DNA from: Bacteroidetes bacterium QS_9_68_14
GTDB taxonomy: Bacteria; Bacteroidota; Rhodothermia; Rhodothermales; Salinibacteraceae
DNA length: 38,227 nt
Assembly: GCA_003022535.1 (NCBI GenBank)
Contig: PXTT01000059.1
Coordinates: forward strand, 1-38,227
Reading direction: 5' to 3'
Part shown: one piece after another, positions 1-7,407 of the stretch
How positions within the stretch are numbered: position 1 is the first letter of the stretch
Layout: each line of letters opens with the position of its first letter
Position numbers and translations under genes: made by a program
Notes under the pieces: generated by a model
The model's database searches: none
Told to the model about the DNA's origin: nothing
The model's input: only the letters and a program-made list of their open reading frames with translations

Positions 1-765
1 GAACAGAAACGCCGCCGAGGAGGCCGCCCCCGCCCCCACGATGGCTCCCCAGCGTTTCTTATCCGACCACTCGGGGCGGTCGTACTCGGTGAAGAACACG
101 ATCAGCGCCACGAAGAAGAGCGCCAGCAGGTTCAGCAGGTGCACTCCGATGGCCAGCCCGAAGAGGTAGGCGATGAGCACGAGGTAGCGGTTGGAGGCCA
201 GCCCGAAAAGCGAATGCTGCTTTCGCTTCAGGGCCGCCTCCTCGCGGAGCGCCTCGTCGGCCCAGCGCACGATCAGCCACACCACCGCGGCGGTGAAGAA
301 CATCGAGAGGGCGTAGACCTCGGCCTCGACGGCGTTGAACCAGAACGAGTCGGTCACGGCGAAGGTGCAGGCGCCCACCACGCCGCCGGCCAGCGCCACG
401 CCCCGCTCGAAGCCACCGACCTCCGAGAGCGCGCGCGGGGGCGTGCCTTCAGGGCGTTGCCAGAGCCGAATGAGCCGCACGATGACAAGGTGCCCCAGCA
501 GCACGGCCCCCGCGCTGGAGAGCACCGAGACGAGGTTCACCGAGACCGCCACATACTCCTCCGGTACGAACATCGAGAAAAAGCGCCCGATCAGCATGTA
601 GAAGGGGGCCCCGGGCGGGTGCGAGACCTCCAGCTTGTTGACGACGGCGATGTACTCGCCCGCATCCCACAGCGAGGCGGTGGGGGCCACGGTAAGCAGG
701 TAGAGCGCGAGCGCGTAGACGAAGACGGCGCCGGCGACCAGGCGGTCAGTGAGCTTCGGGCGCAT
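1..765 (-). CDS. DUF2723 membrane protein, 5' part (runs off the window)
   Basis: The frame is open from an ATG at 765 to the window edge, giving the first 255 residues of a polytopic inner-membrane protein. After one hydrophobic helix comes the DUF2723 signature: TVAPTASLWDAGEYI (residues 25-39, acidic D34 and E37) followed by HPPGAPFYMLIGR. Further hydrophobic helices follow. The family is predicted to have a GT-C fold like protein O-mannosyltransferases, where an acidic residue in the first periplasmic loop is catalytic, so transfer of sugar from a polyprenyl-phosphate donor is the likely role; the substrate is unknown. The frame stays open upstream to 1089, and a GTG at 1011 would add 82 residues with another hydrophobic helix, but family proteins normally begin just before the first helix, so 765 is preferred. 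Confidence 0.85.
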   Translation of the reverse strand, partial: MRPKLTDRLVAGAVFVYALALYLLTVAPTASLWDAGEYIAVVNKLEVSHPPGAPFYMLIGRFFSMFVPEEYVAVSVNLVSVLSSAGAVLLGHLVIVRLIRLWQRPEGTPPRALSEVGGFERGVALAGGVVGACTFAVTDSFWFNAVEAEVYALSMFFTAAVVWLIVRWADEALREEAALKRKQHSLFGLASNRYLVLIAYLFGLAIGVHLLNLLALFFVALIVFFTEYDRPEWSDKKRWGAIVGAGAASSAAFLF

Positions 766-1324
766 TCGGGGCGTGGGTGTTGAAGCGTTGCAGCGAGAGC
801 GTGCGGAGCAGGCGCGCGGGCGGCGAACCTGCAAGGCGGGTCCGTCGGGAGAGGCGCTGCCGGGCGGAGGCTCGCGTCGTTCGCGCGCCCCTTCGAGGAA
901 GTCGCGTTGCCAGGAGGGACGGGGCTGCGAGGTCAGGCACATGTTCCACAGCACAGCCGCGAGCGCGGCGACGGCGAAAGCGAGGAGCCACACATCGAGC
1001 GAGGGGGGCACGGAAGCGGGCGAGCCACTGGGAGGGCGCCCGGCGGGAAAAAGAGGGCTGCCGAAGGCGCGCGCGGCGTCGAGGAGCGTTTAGAGCATGG
1101 CGCGGTGGGGCTCGCCGTGTAGGTGGTCAGGACAGAGGCGCGCTAGGGAGGGGCACTTCTCCGGTGCGAAAGACGCAAAGGGAGGAGGGCCCCAGCTCAA
1201 CGCGTAGCCCATGAAGACACCGGGGCGGCCCTGCTCGGGATCGGCCAGGACGACCTCGACAGCGCGCTCGCGCAGATGATCGGCGGCATAGCGCGTGGAG
1301 AGGCGAGCAGAGCAGAAGCGCGCA
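766..1324. other. 559-bp stretch without a confident gene; coding-like remnants on minus strand
   Basis: No complete gene is convincing here. On the minus strand, one frame from about 1350 down to a TAA at 1090-1092 shows strong GC3 codon bias and reads like real protein (for example RERAVEVVLADPEQGRPGVF), but I find no ATG or GTG at its head; the first ATG in frame is at 1212, which leaves only 40 residues. Immediately after that stop the same frame reopens and runs without a stop into the DUF2723 gene, encoding a hydrophobic helix (SLDVWLLAFAVAALAAVLW). This could be a decayed gene, a gene with an unusual start, or an N-terminal extension of DUF2723. The plus-strand frames here look like shadows. 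Confidence 0.4.
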
Positions 1325-1996
1325 TCAGATATCTGTGCCAGCGACGAGAAGCACGAACTCGCCGCGTACTGAACCTTCGCCCGAGAAGTACGACGCGAGC
1401 TCGCCGAGCGTTCCGCGCCGCAGCTCCTCGTGGCGCTTGGTCAGCTCGCGCGCGACGGCTCCGCGCCGCTCGGGGCCGAAGGCATCAACCAGGTCGCCCA
1501 GGGTGCGCAAAAGCCGATGGGGCGATTCGTAGAACACCATCGTGCGCTCCTCGTCGGCGAGGCGCTCGATGCGGGTCTGGCGCCCTTTCTTTTTGGGCAA
1601 GAAGCCCTCGAAGGCGAAGCGGTGGGCCGGCAAGGCACTGGCCACGAGCGCCGGCACGAAGGCGGTGGGTCCCGGCAACGCCTCGACGCGAACACCGGCT
1701 TTGTGAGCTGCCCGCGCCAGCAGAAAGCCGGGGTCCGAGACCCCGGGCGTGCCTGCGTCGGTGACGAGCGCGAGGGCGTGGCCGGCCTTCAGGCGCTTGA
1801 CGAGGCGCGGGGTCTTGTCGTGTTCGTTGTGTTCGTGGTAGGGGGTGGTCGGCGCCTCGATGTCGTAGTGCGCCAGGAGGGTGCCGGAGGTGCGCGTGTC
1901 TTCGCAGGCGATCAGGTCGGCTTCGCGCAACACGCGCAGCGCGCGAAGCGTGATGTCTTCGAGGTTGCCGATGGGGGTGGGCACTAAGTGTAGCAC
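1325..1996 (-). CDS. rsmI: 16S rRNA 2'-O-ribose C1402 methyltransferase RsmI
   Basis: A tetrapyrrole-methylase-fold SAM-dependent enzyme of 223 residues. RsmI methylates the 2'-OH of C1402 in the ribosomal decoding centre. Landmarks visible are the N-terminal PTPIGNLEDITLRAL, the CEDTRTSGTLL segment, the SAM-binding TDAGTPGVSDPG loop, LPGPTAFVPAL, and a conserved end GEFVLLVAG. The open frame reaches further upstream, but family alignment puts the start at GTG 1996 (reading MLHLVPTPIGN); a second GTG four codons on is an alternative. It is shorter than many RsmI proteins (about 270-290 residues) because it stops right after the catalytic fold and lacks the C-terminal extension. It lies downstream of the LptF/G gene on the same strand, 53 bases away. 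Confidence 0.92.
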   Translation of the reverse strand: MLHLVPTPIGNLEDITLRALRVLREADLIACEDTRTSGTLLAHYDIEAPTTPYHEHNEHDKTPRLVKRLKAGHALALVTDAGTPGVSDPGFLLARAAHKAGVRVEALPGPTAFVPALVASALPAHRFAFEGFLPKKKGRQTRIERLADEERTMVFYESPHRLLRTLGDLVDAFGPERRGAVARELTKRHEELRRGTLGELASYFSGEGSVRGEFVLLVAGTDI

Positions 1997-2040
1997 TCCG
2001 TGCGGTTGACGATTGGAAGGTTGAAAGTTCGCCGGCCCGA

Positions 2041-2061
2041 GGAGAACGTTCAACGTTCTCC
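2041..2061. terminator. perfect inverted repeat over the LptF/G stop codon
   Basis: Arms GGAGAACGTT and AACGTTCTCC are perfect and separated by one base. As a hairpin it would be an 8-bp stem with a 5-base loop. It covers the stop codon of the LptF/G gene and lies before rsmI. There is no T-tract, so it may be a processing hairpin, a weak terminator or a protein-binding palindrome. Confidence 0.4.
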
Positions 2062-3639
2062 CCTCCCGCTTTTCATCCACTCCCACAGGCGCTTGCGCAG
2101 CGGCGGCGTAGCGTGCAGGTCGAGCGCCACGTAGGCCATCAGCCACGCGCCGGCCACTGCCAGCACGGCGTTGGCAGCCCACATGCCCAGCCATGGGGGC
2201 AGGGCGCCCCGGTCGGCGGCTTTCTCGCCGAGCCCCAGCGTGACCCAGTAGAAGATGAAGATGCCCAGCGCCACGGCGGCGGCGGTGCCCAGCGACCCGC
2301 CCCGCAGCGAGAGCCCCAGCGGAATGCCAATCAGGACGAAAAGAAAGCACGCTACCGCCATCGAGCTCTTTTTGTAGATCTCGACCCGGTAGTTGGCGAC
2401 CTTGCGGCCTGTCCAGACCAGCTCGCGCTCCATGCTGCTCAGCTCCGAGCGCACCTGGCGCGCCGAGCGTGCGGCGCGCCGGTACGTCTCACGCGCTTCC
2501 GGCTCGGAGAGTCCTTGCGTGGCGTAGCGAGCGGGCCGGGGCCCGATCGTATCGCGGCGGGCGCCGGCCTCTGGCGAGGGAGCGTCCGCGCGGCCGCGTC
2601 TTCCCTCTTCTCGGCGAGGAGCGGCTTCCTGGTGAGAAGCGGCCACGCGAGTCGGCGGGCGGGGCGTGGATCCCCGGTGGCTCGCTTCCGGCGGCAGGCG
2701 CGCAGGCGGCTCGGGGCCGGCCGTGTCGGACGGAGGCTGCGCGGGGGCGGCGGTGTCGGGAGGCGGGGCCCAGAGGGAGCGGTTCAGGCGGCGCGCCGCG
2801 TGGCGCGCTTCGGCGAGCGTGGCCTCCAGCGAGTCGACGTGGCGGATCATCTGGAGAGTCGGCGTAGTGCGGTCGGAGCGGTAGTCCTCCCGCAATGCGT
2901 CGCGCTCGAAGCGAGCGCCCGGCACCTTCAGGGTAAGCTCGTGCGTTCGGAAGCGCAGGCGCTCGTAGCGACTGGAGCCCCGCGAGCGGCGGTGAACCTC
3001 CCCGTCGAAAAGCGTGAGGTGGATGCGTGCCCCGCCGGCCTTCGAGCGCAGGCGCCCGCGCTGCGCCTTGATGGTGGTCTGCTGGCGCGCCCCGCCGGTG
3101 TAGTCGTAGATCGTCACGTCGCGCAGGAGGCCGCTGGAGTCGGTCGGGATTTCCTCAACGAGCAGGGCGTGGTCGTCGAGCTCTTCGTAAAAGATGCCTT
3201 CCCGAAGGGCAAACCCGGGCTTTTTGACGCGGATGTCGCGCCACAGGTTTTTCTGACGGAAGTTCGCCTCCGGCAGCACGACGTTGTTGAAGTAGACCAT
3301 GCCGCCGCTGACCAGCAGGCCCAGCACCAGCACCGGCCACACGAGTTGCACGAGCGAGATCCCCGCGCCTTTGGCGGCAGCGAAGGCCTTCGACTCCACC
3401 AGCCGGCCGAAGGCCATCAGCGTGGCCAGCAGCACCGACATGGGCACGGCCAGCACCAGCATGTAGGCGAGGCTGTAGGCGATGACCTCGGCGATGAGCG
3501 TCAGCGGAAGCCCCTTGCCCGCCAGGTCGGGCAGCTTCTCGATGAGGAACTGCATCAGCAGCAGAAACAGCAGCGTGCCCAGCCACCCGAAGAACGGGCC
3601 GGGCAGCCTCCGCAGCACCATGCCGTGCAGGCGTCTCAT
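2050..3639 (-). CDS. LptF/LptG-family permease (YjgP/YjgQ)
   Basis: An inner-membrane permease subunit of the LPS transport ABC complex (LptB2FG), which extracts lipopolysaccharide from the inner membrane. There are 529 residues. Hydrophobic helices lie at about 18-35, 46-75 and 95-117; a periplasmic beta-rich domain at about 135-240 (jellyroll in LptF/G); and three further helices at about 425-445, 450-472 and 483-505. An unusual proline/alanine/arginine-rich, probably disordered insert occupies about 290-375, between the periplasmic domain and helix 4, making the protein longer than E. coli LptF or LptG (about 360). I cannot tell LptF from LptG; many Bacteroidota carry separate copies elsewhere. 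The start ATG at 3639 precedes helix 1 directly. It is divergent from the hydrolase gene at 3819. Confidence 0.88.
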   Translation of the reverse strand: MRRLHGMVLRRLPGPFFGWLGTLLFLLLMQFLIEKLPDLAGKGLPLTLIAEVIAYSLAYMLVLAVPMSVLLATLMAFGRLVESKAFAAAKGAGISLVQLVWPVLVLGLLVSGGMVYFNNVVLPEANFRQKNLWRDIRVKKPGFALREGIFYEELDDHALLVEEIPTDSSGLLRDVTIYDYTGGARQQTTIKAQRGRLRSKAGGARIHLTLFDGEVHRRSRGSSRYERLRFRTHELTLKVPGARFERDALREDYRSDRTTPTLQMIRHVDSLEATLAEARHAARRLNRSLWAPPPDTAAPAQPPSDTAGPEPPARLPPEASHRGSTPRPPTRVAASHQEAAPRREEGRRGRADAPSPEAGARRDTIGPRPARYATQGLSEPEARETYRRAARSARQVRSELSSMERELVWTGRKVANYRVEIYKKSSMAVACFLFVLIGIPLGLSLRGGSLGTAAAVALGIFIFYWVTLGLGEKAADRGALPPWLGMWAANAVLAVAGAWLMAYVALDLHATPPLRKRLWEWMKSGRGER

Positions 3640-3818
3640 CGCGCGTCGCGCCGCTCGCGTAGCGTCGGATCGAAGGGTCGAATCCTGAAAGGGAAAACCC
3701 GAAGCGCGGCAGGTGTGATCCGGCGGGCAGAACCATCTGTGCGGGCCTGGCCTTCAAACCAGGCGACACGAAAAAATCGTAGCGCGCTGCTTCACCTTCC
3801 CCAACCGCGCCCCACGCC

Positions 3819-4475
3819 GTGCACGTCCAGCCCTTCACGCTCGGTCCCTTTCCCACCAACGGCTATGTGGCCCACGACGCCGGAGAGGCGGCGATTGTCG
3901 ACGCCCCCTCTGCCACGACCGAGGAGCACCGGCAGGTCATCCGCTACGTCGAGGAGCAGGACCTCGACGTGCGCCACCTGCTCTTGACACACGCCCACAT
4001 CGACCACATCCTCGGCGCGACGGCGCTGGCGGAGCACTTCGGCGCGGCGTGGCGCCTGCACCCGGCCGACCGCCCCTTCGCCGAGCAGGCCGAGGAGCAG
4101 GGCGCGGCCTTCGGCGTGCCGGTAAAGGCGAACCCGCCGCTTGGGGCGCCGCTCGCGGAGGGAGACGAGATCGCCGTGGGCGACGCGCGCCTGGAGGTCC
4201 TTCACGCGCCGGGCCACGCGCCGGGCCACGTCATTTTTCTGGAGCGCGGCGCCGGCGTGGCCCTCAGCGGTGACGTGCTCTTCCGGGGCTCTATCGGGCG
4301 CGTGCAAGGACTGCCGCAGACCTCGCTGGAGCAGCTCATGCGGTCCATCGAGGCGAAGCTGATGGCGTTGCCGGATGAGACGCGCCTTCACCCCGGCCAC
4401 GGCGAGGCGACGGCTGTGGGCCGCGAGCGCATCGAGAATCCGTTTCTGAATGGGGAGGTCTCGACGGCCGAGTAG
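3819..4475 (+). CDS. metallo-beta-lactamase-fold hydrolase (glyoxalase II / YcbL-like)
   Basis: A 218-residue single-domain MBL-fold hydrolase. The binuclear metal site is intact: H58-A-H60-I-D62-H63, H133 in the PGHAPGH motif, D152 in SGDVLF and H194 in HPGHGE. The size and the opening FTLGPFPTNGYV match the YcbL / type II glyoxalase-like subgroup, which lacks the C-terminal substrate domain of classic glyoxalase II; thioester hydrolysis is a guess. The start is GTG at 3819, because no upstream ATG preserves the usual family N terminus. It is divergent from the LptF/G gene; the 179-bp gap between them should hold both promoters, but I saw no convincing consensus. The protein is cytoplasmic (no signal peptide). 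Confidence 0.88.
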   Translation: MHVQPFTLGPFPTNGYVAHDAGEAAIVDAPSATTEEHRQVIRYVEEQDLDVRHLLLTHAHIDHILGATALAEHFGAAWRLHPADRPFAEQAEEQGAAFGVPVKANPPLGAPLAEGDEIAVGDARLEVLHAPGHAPGHVIFLERGAGVALSGDVLFRGSIGRVQGLPQTSLEQLMRSIEAKLMALPDETRLHPGHGEATAVGRERIENPFLNGEVSTAE

Positions 4476-4515
4476 CGGGGCAGGGGCACCGAGCAGCGGG
4501 GCAAGGGCAACGGCT
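4474..4515. repeat. imperfect 21-bp tandem duplication at the hydrolase 3' end
   Basis: Two copies of a unit beginning AGCGGGGCAGGGGCAC (period 21) start inside the stop codon of the hydrolase gene at 4474 and 4495. The second copy has a few substitutions. Confidence 0.6.
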
Positions 4516-4603
4516 CCCGGCAGTAGGGACGGAGTTTTCTGTTTGCAAGAGAAGTGTCGGGGCGGTACGTTAACTGACGTGGGGCAGCGCGCTCGCGCAC
4601 AAG

Positions 4604-4635
4604 CGGTTCGTGCAACGACCGGTTCGTGCAACGAC
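4604..4635. repeat. perfect 16-bp tandem duplication
   Basis: The unit CGGTTCGTGCAACGAC occurs twice head to tail, in the long leader region of the T9SS locus. It may be a recent slippage duplication or a pair of binding sites. Confidence 0.8.
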
Positions 4636-4816
4636 TTCCGCCGACAAACAGAAAGAAAAGCCTGCCAAGCTGTTGTCTTCTAGTTAGATAGCTGCCCGAA
4701 AAGAGCCTGCCTAGGAGCGTCCGGCACAAAGATCATCCTGAGAAAAGGAGCAGATCTCGGTCCGTCTTGCGGGGGATGAGGCACATCATGTGCCCGTTTC
4801 ACCCCTGGGGGAAGGG

Positions 4817-4834
4817 TTGTTTCACGTAAAACAA
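4817..4834. promoter_or_regulatory. candidate operator dyad TTGTTT-N6-AAACAA
   Basis: Perfect 6-bp arms with a 6-bp spacer (CACGTA) end 8 bases before the ATG of the PorG-like gene. Position and symmetry fit a repressor site or a stem occluding initiation. No regulator can be named. Confidence 0.3.
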
Positions 4835-4842
4835 TCGCTGAG

Positions 4843-5520
4843 ATGAGCAAATTCATGCCCGCAGCTTCTACATTGCGCCGCGCGACGTGCCTGCTGGCTA
4901 CGCTGATGCTTCTTGTCTCGACGGCATGCGCTCAAGGCGAGCCGTCGGAGGAAGAGCCCGGCCTCATCGACGGCGTGACGCTCGGTGGGGGGCTGGCCTT
5001 CTACATGGGCGACCTCGACACCAACCCCGAAAACAACGTTCTCAAGTTTCTGGGCACCTCGAACCTGAGTCTCCTCGTGGGGGCAGACCGGCGCTACGCG
5101 AACGGTTACACGCTGGGGCTGGAGCTCAGCTACGACCGGCTGGCGGGAAGACGCGCATTCGGGAGGAAACCGGCACGCGGCTTTTCGAACAACCTCGTGA
5201 GCCTGAACGCGGTCGGAAGCCTCGACGTGCCGCTTTTCAGCCCAGGCCTCCTTCGCCTGTTTCTCGGAGCCGGACCGACGCTCATGCTGAATCCCCAATA
5301 CGAAGGCTTTCCCGAAGGCGGCGATGTCGCTGGCGACTACGAGAGGCGCGGCACGCGAGTGCGCCCCAACCTTACGGTGGGCATCAACGTGCAAGACGCC
5401 GTGCGCATTGGGGTGCGATCCTTCCCGACCGATCACCTGGACGGCTTCACCGGCGTCTCCTTTCCCATCGATCAAGTCGTCTTTCTCAACGTTGCCTACC
5501 GCTTCGATCTCACAGACTGA
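4843..5520 (+). CDS. small outer-membrane beta-barrel protein, PorG-like (DUF6089-type) candidate
   Basis: A 225-residue secreted protein with a signal peptide ending about residue 31 (STACAQG), then alternating hydrophobic beta-strands to a C-terminal aromatic strand (NVAYRFDLTD), typical of an 8-stranded barrel. The early motif GGGLAFYMGDLDTNPEN resembles the GDL-containing first hairpin I associate with PorG/DUF6089 barrels, which anchor the PorK/N ring of the type IX secretion system to the outer membrane. It lies 105 bp upstream of gldK in the same direction, where other Bacteroidota have a T9SS barrel gene (porP/sprF). The PorG assignment is inference from size, motif and context; a generic porin-family barrel is the alternative. 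ATG 4843 is used; an in-frame ATG at 4855 is possible. Confidence 0.5.
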   Translation: MSKFMPAASTLRRATCLLATLMLLVSTACAQGEPSEEEPGLIDGVTLGGGLAFYMGDLDTNPENNVLKFLGTSNLSLLVGADRRYANGYTLGLELSYDRLAGRRAFGRKPARGFSNNLVSLNAVGSLDVPLFSPGLLRLFLGAGPTLMLNPQYEGFPEGGDVAGDYERRGTRVRPNLTVGINVQDAVRIGVRSFPTDHLDGFTGVSFPIDQVVFLNVAYRFDLTD

Positions 5521-5526
5521 ACTATT

Positions 5527-5548
5527 GTGGCCTGACTTTTGTGGCCAC
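5527..5548. terminator. weak hairpin after the PorG-like gene
   Basis: GTGGCC and GGCCAC form a 6-bp stem with a 10-base loop, followed by TCCTTTTG. It may partly terminate transcription between the barrel gene and gldK. Confidence 0.3.
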
Positions 5549-5625
5549 TCCTTTTGCAACCGAAGCGGGTCGCTTCACCTGATTCGGGTAAATCAATCAT
5601 CGCCATTACACTCTTCTCTTCCATT

Positions 5626-7335
5626 ATGTGGACTAAGCGCTTCAGCGCAATCGCCGCTCTGCTGCTCCTATGGGGACTCGCGGGGCCGACCGCCTCACGG
5701 GCCGCGCACGCCCAAGAACTCTTCGCCGCCGGGGGAGCTGTCCTCACCGACGCTCCTGCCTCCAGCAACCTCGACGGGACGCGTCCGGCGGGACAGCTCG
5801 GGGCGCGCCTGCCTTACACCGACTTGTTTACCCTTCAGGGAGCGGTCGCCTACCAGGATCTGGTGTCGCTCGAAGGCACGCTCCAATTCCACCCCTTCGA
5901 GCGAATAGAGGCCTTTGGGAGCGAGCGAGGAGTCAAGCCTTACGCCTTCGGAGGGGTCGGCTACTACGTGGCCGGCGCCGACCAGGGCGAGCGCTCGGTC
6001 GTGCCGCTCGGGGTAGGGGTGGAAGTGCCGGTCCGCTCAGACGTGGGGCTGAACGTAGAGGTCGGGGGGCGCTGGACGGTCGCCACCAACGAGCCGCCCA
6101 GGAGCCTCGACCTCACGTCTGGCCTCGCCCCGAGCATCGGCGTCACGTACCGCTTCGGAACGGACAAGGACGAAGGAGACAGGCGGCCACGCCCCCCGCT
6201 CGCGGAAACGTCCTCGTCGGAAGATCCTGCGTCGGGCGAGGAGCCTGCATCGGGCGAGGAGCCTGCGTCGAGTGGGGAGACGCCTTCGGAGGAAGCGCCC
6301 TCGTCGGGGGCAGAGGCCGGCGGCGCCCCCGATAGCGGCAACGCCCCGGCCGAAGAAGCACCCACGGGAGGCGGCGTTGCTGAGGGGGATCCCGTGGCCG
6401 ACGAGAGTGACACGGGCACTCCGCGTCCTCGCGACCCGGTGGCGAAAACCGCACCCATGCCCGAAGCGACCCGCCAGCGCTCAGGAGGGGCCGCGCGGCG
6501 CCCGCCTGCGCCCGACGGCACAGCCGAGGCCGACACGACCGAGGACGGAGAGCCGCAAGATGAGATGCGCCGCGTGCCAGCCGGCACCTTCGTAATGGGC
6601 TTGACCGACGAGGACCCTCTCGAACTCCAGCAAGCTGGGCGCAAGCGCGTTTCCGTCACGCCCTTCAGCGTCGACAAGTTCGAGGTGTCCAACGCCGAGT
6701 ACCGCGCTTTCCTCAACGAGCTTCCCCCGGAGGAGCGCCAGGAAATGACGCCCGACTCTACCGTCTGGGGCGAAGCGCGCAGCCGCTCGACTTGGGAGGA
6801 GTACTTCCGCAACTCCGAGTTTAACGATCACCCGGTCGTCGCGGTGACGCACCAGCAGGCCCAGCGCTACTGTGAGTTCAACGGCAAGCGCTTGCCGACG
6901 GAGGCGGAGTGGGAATACGCGGCGCGCGGCGACTTGGTTGGCAGCATCTACCCGTGGCGCGGCTACGAGCCCCGCAACAACCAGGGGCGCTACCTGGCCA
7001 ACTACAACCCCGGCCGTGGCGGATACGCGGCTGACGGCTATGCCTTCACCGCGCCCGGCGACGCCTACCCGCCGACCTCCTGGGGCCTCTACAACATGAG
7101 CGGCAACGTGGCCGAGTGGGTGCAAGACAAGTACCACCCCTCTTACTCGGAGCTTTCCGACTTCAATCCCGTCTACGAAGACCCCGAGGAAGACCGCTAC
7201 GTCGTGCGCGGAGGGTCGTGGGCCTCCAACGCCTTCTATATCGGCGTTGGGGTGCGCGACACCCAGCCGGGGAGCGAAGCCTCGCCCTACATCGGCTTTC
7301 GCTGCGCCACCAGTTCGGAAGAGCCGTCGAACTGA
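5626..7335 (+). CDS. gldK: GldK/PorK-like T9SS protein: beta-barrel fused to a SUMF1 domain
   Basis: 569 residues: signal peptide (1-29, ending AAHA), an OmpA-like membrane beta-barrel (about 32-178), a low-complexity E/P/S/G linker (179-312), and a SUMF1/formylglycine-generating-enzyme fold (about 313-561). SUMF1 landmarks are MRRVPAGTFVMG, FEVSNAEYRAFL, GKRLPTEAEWEYAARG, NMSGNVAEWVQD and VVRGGSW...GFRC. The catalytic cysteines of true FGE after RGGS are absent (here RGGSWASNAFYIG), so the domain is structural, as in GldK/GldJ. In the T9SS, GldK (PorK) is an outer-membrane lipoprotein forming a periplasmic ring with GldN. Here no lipobox exists and a barrel replaces the lipid anchor. The call rests on the SUMF1 domain plus gldL-M-N following. 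ATG 5626 chosen for the signal peptide; the frame is open to a GTG at 5539. Confidence 0.78.
   Translation: MWTKRFSAIAALLLLWGLAGPTASRAAHAQELFAAGGAVLTDAPASSNLDGTRPAGQLGARLPYTDLFTLQGAVAYQDLVSLEGTLQFHPFERIEAFGSERGVKPYAFGGVGYYVAGADQGERSVVPLGVGVEVPVRSDVGLNVEVGGRWTVATNEPPRSLDLTSGLAPSIGVTYRFGTDKDEGDRRPRPPLAETSSSEDPASGEEPASGEEPASSGETPSEEAPSSGAEAGGAPDSGNAPAEEAPTGGGVAEGDPVADESDTGTPRPRDPVAKTAPMPEATRQRSGGAARRPPAPDGTAEADTTEDGEPQDEMRRVPAGTFVMGLTDEDPLELQQAGRKRVSVTPFSVDKFEVSNAEYRAFLNELPPEERQEMTPDSTVWGEARSRSTWEEYFRNSEFNDHPVVAVTHQQAQRYCEFNGKRLPTEAEWEYAARGDLVGSIYPWRGYEPRNNQGRYLANYNPGRGGYAADGYAFTAPGDAYPPTSWGLYNMSGNVAEWVQDKYHPSYSELSDFNPVYEDPEEDRYVVRGGSWASNAFYIGVGVRDTQPGSEASPYIGFRCATSSEEPSN
6223..6276. repeat. 18-bp tandem repeat in the gldK linker, three copies
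   Basis: Three head-to-tail 18-bp units (starts 6223, 6241, 6259; consensus GAGCCTGCGTCGGGCGAG) encode EPASGE-type hexapeptides in the disordered linker between barrel and SUMF1 domain. Such tracts can change length by slippage. Confidence 0.75.
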
Positions 7336-7346
7336 TGCCCTGAACC

Positions 7347-7385
7347 GGAAGGCGCGCTGCGCTCGCGCGTCCTTCCTCTTTTTTC
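7347..7385 (+). terminator. rho-independent terminator between gldK and gldL
   Basis: GGAAGGCGCGC pairs with GCGCGTCCTTCC (11 bp, one bulged T) around a 7-base loop, followed by TCTTTTTTCTT. It begins 11 bases after the gldK stop and ends 22 bases before the gldL ATG. It is the most canonical terminator in the left half of the window, yet lies inside an apparent operon, so it probably lowers gldLMN expression relative to gldK unless a promoter lies within the gap. Confidence 0.75.
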
Positions 7386-7407
7386 TTCGTTGAGTCTCCC
7401 TGGTCCT

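Larger units (their letters stand above)
4476..4842. other. 367-bp intergenic region upstream of the T9SS locus
   Basis: No gene seen. It has clearly lower GC than the coding DNA around it, as expected for a promoter region. It holds the 21-bp imperfect tandem repeat at its start, a perfect 16-bp tandem duplication (4604-4635) and a TTGTTT/AAACAA dyad (4817-4834) just before the PorG-like start. I could not identify a clear Bacteroidota -33/-7 promoter pair. Confidence 0.6.

Noticed and set aside
2113-3987. 624-residue plus-strand open frame opposite the LptF/G gene
   Set aside because: It overlaps the LptF/G gene and the start of the hydrolase gene in a wrong frame and shows no family motif.
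5521-5625. Bacteroidota promoter from the two TTTTG boxes upstream of gldK
   Set aside because: The boxes are only 15 bp apart and the second lacks the TA of TAnnTTTG, so a promoter cannot be supported.
6562-7310. Active formylglycine-generating or sulfatase-maturing enzyme
   Set aside because: The SUMF1 fold is present, but the cysteines after RGGS needed for catalysis are missing and the gene lies before gldL-M-N, so it is a structural GldK-type domain.
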